Shown here piece by piece: positions 63,067 through 64,000 of a stretch of DNA of 64,000 nt (position 1 is the first letter of the stretch; the number at the start of each line of letters is the position of its first letter). The translations under genes and the position numbers were made by a program. A model generated the notes under the pieces. That model made no database searches. It was not told the DNA's origin and saw only the letters and a program-made list of their open reading frames with translations. The DNA is from Lysobacter sp. MMG2 (GTDB taxonomy: Bacteria; Pseudomonadota; Gammaproteobacteria; Xanthomonadales; Xanthomonadaceae): positions 310,001 to 374,000 of the forward strand of contig NZ_JAERQY020000003.1 of NCBI RefSeq assembly GCF_016735495.2, given 5' to 3'.

Positions 63067-64000
63067 GAGATCGCCAACCGCTCCTGGTGATAACGCCGCA
63101 CCGCCGCGAACCACAGCAGCGCCGCCACGGCGAATCCCGTGCCCAGGTAAATCGCCCAGGTGCGCAGGTCGATGACCTCGCCGCGGATCACCTTCAGCAG
63201 CATCTGGTTCTGCGCGAGGAAGGGCACCATGAACTGCCACGGCTGCGTCTTCACCGGATTCACCATCAGCGCGATCGTCGGAATCATCGGCAGCAGCATC
63301 AGCCAGGTCATGTGGCTCTGCGCTTCCTTCATGCTCTTGGCCGCGGCCGACAACCACGTCAGCAGCGTGGTACCGATGAACAGCATCGGCAGCAGCACCA
63401 GCAGCATGCGGCCGATCGCGGTGAAGCTCACATCGAACATGCGGCCCACGCCCGTGCCCATCTGCGCACTGATCTTGAATGCCAGCAACGTCAGCACCAG
63501 CGAGAGCAGTCCCATCGCACACGCCGCCGCGATCTTGCCGCTGACGATGGCGCCACGCGAAGCAGGCGTGGCCAGCAACGGTTCGATGGACTGACGTTCG
63601 CGCTCGCCGGCGGTGGCGTCCATGATCAAGTGCGCGCCGCCGATGAAGGACAGCAGGATCAGCAGGTACGGCATGATCGCCGACAGCAGCAGCCCGCGCT
63701 TGGCGTCCTCGCTGGCCAGGTCGCGGCTGCCCACGCTGACGGCGCGCGTGATCGACGGATCGATGCCGCGCGCCAGCAACCGCAGCGCGCCGACCTGATC
63801 GCGGTACGCCGCCAATGCGGCGCGCACGCGCGCGCCGGGAATCTCACTGTCGCGACGCGTCGTATCGGAGACGATCTCCACCAGCGCCGGCTTGCCCGCG
63901 CGCCAGTCGTTGCCGTAGTCCGGATCGATGCGCAACGCCACGTCCACTTCCTGCCGCACGATCGCCGCGTCCACGTCCTCCGGCGCCTTCACCGCGCGGA
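63060..64000 (-). CDS. natB: NatB-like ABC transporter permease (3' part; start beyond window)
   Basis: About 313 residues are visible, and the frame stays open to the right edge. It carries the ABC-2 type permease pattern: a periplasmic-type domain (VALRIDPDYGNDWRAGKPALVEIVSDTT) and about five membrane helices after residue 105. The GGAHLIMDATAGERERQSIEPLLATPASRGAIVSGK stretch is the hallmark of NatB-like sodium/ABC-2 exporters. An in-frame GTG at 63992 is not the start, because the domain begins farther upstream. The ATPase natA would be expected beyond the edge. Confidence 0.8.
   Translation of the reverse strand, partial: RAVKAPEDVDAAIVRQEVDVALRIDPDYGNDWRAGKPALVEIVSDTTRRDSEIPGARVRAALAAYRDQVGALRLLARGIDPSITRAVSVGSRDLASEDAKRGLLLSAIMPYLLILLSFIGGAHLIMDATAGERERQSIEPLLATPASRGAIVSGKIAAACAMGLLSLVLTLLAFKISAQMGTGVGRMFDVSFTAIGRMLLVLLPMLFIGTTLLTWLSAAAKSMKEAQSHMTWLMLLPMIPTIALMVNPVKTQPWQFMVPFLAQNQMLLKVIRGEVIDLRTWAIYLGTGFAVAALLWFAAVRRYHQERLAISG

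Overview
This window is a GC-rich, densely coded gammaproteobacterial chromosome segment, most like the Xanthomonadaceae/Lysobacteraceae (Lysobacter-like). The grounds are the gene content and order: dnaA-dnaN-recF-gyrB on one arm, rpmH-rnpA-yidC-mnmE on the other, a TonB-ExbB-ExbD-ExbD cluster followed by pdxJ, a UbiM-like monooxygenase, and short CGTCATCCCGGCGAAGGC-type repeats between genes. The assignment is by recognition, not by a database search. The window spans the chromosomal replication origin.

Layout. 1-5.1 kb: the 5' end of recC, then the lipid-trafficking operon mlaFEDCB with mlaA. 5.3-8.1 kb: rmuC and rlmI (minus). 8.2-16.8 kb: rhomboid protease, small membrane protein, M28 lipoprotein peptidase, a two-gene ABC exporter, a racemase, an AIM24-like protein, a DUF3052 protein and a patatin-like lipoprotein. 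16.9-19.9 kb: desaturase plus ferredoxin reductase, divergent from a FabR/DesT-type repressor, with an apparently leaderless promoter and operator between them. 19.9-21.4 kb: Lrp regulator divergent from phhA. 21.6-32.4 kb: FAD protein, membrane protein, NarL-type two-component pair, fluC/crcB, CoA-transferase, WYL regulator, a two-domain DUF1579-like/NIPSNAP-like protein and an OmpR-type two-component pair. 32.5-43.8 kb: GNAT, metallo-beta-lactamase lipoprotein, fbp, VpsR-like sigma-54 activator, 2OG oxygenase, PAS kinase with a stand-alone receiver, radical SAM protein, cardiolipin synthase, two small proteins and pdxJ. 43.8-49.1 kb: three ExbD paralogues, ExbB, TonB, a TPR protein and an M48 lipoprotein (minus).

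49.2-56.2 kb is the origin module: gyrB, recF, dnaN and dnaA on the minus strand, then rpmH, rnpA, yidC, a 42-codon ORF and mnmE on the plus strand. DnaA-box-like sites lie in both the dnaN-dnaA and the dnaA-rpmH gaps. Three parS-like sites lie in or beside recF, and two of them are inside its reading frame. 60.2-64 kb: a UbiM-like hydroxylase, a lipoprotein with a TonB-type C-terminus, and the 3' part of a NatB-like permease.

The genes are mostly housekeeping or envelope functions: outer-membrane lipid asymmetry (Mla), membrane lipid composition (desaturase, cardiolipin synthase, patatin), TonB energisation, and replication or segregation. I see no prophage, transposase, CRISPR array, tRNA, rRNA or recognisable defence island. 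The least explained items are the coding parS sites, the 42-codon ORF overlapping mnmE, an MlaA without a lipobox, and several palindromic operator candidates.
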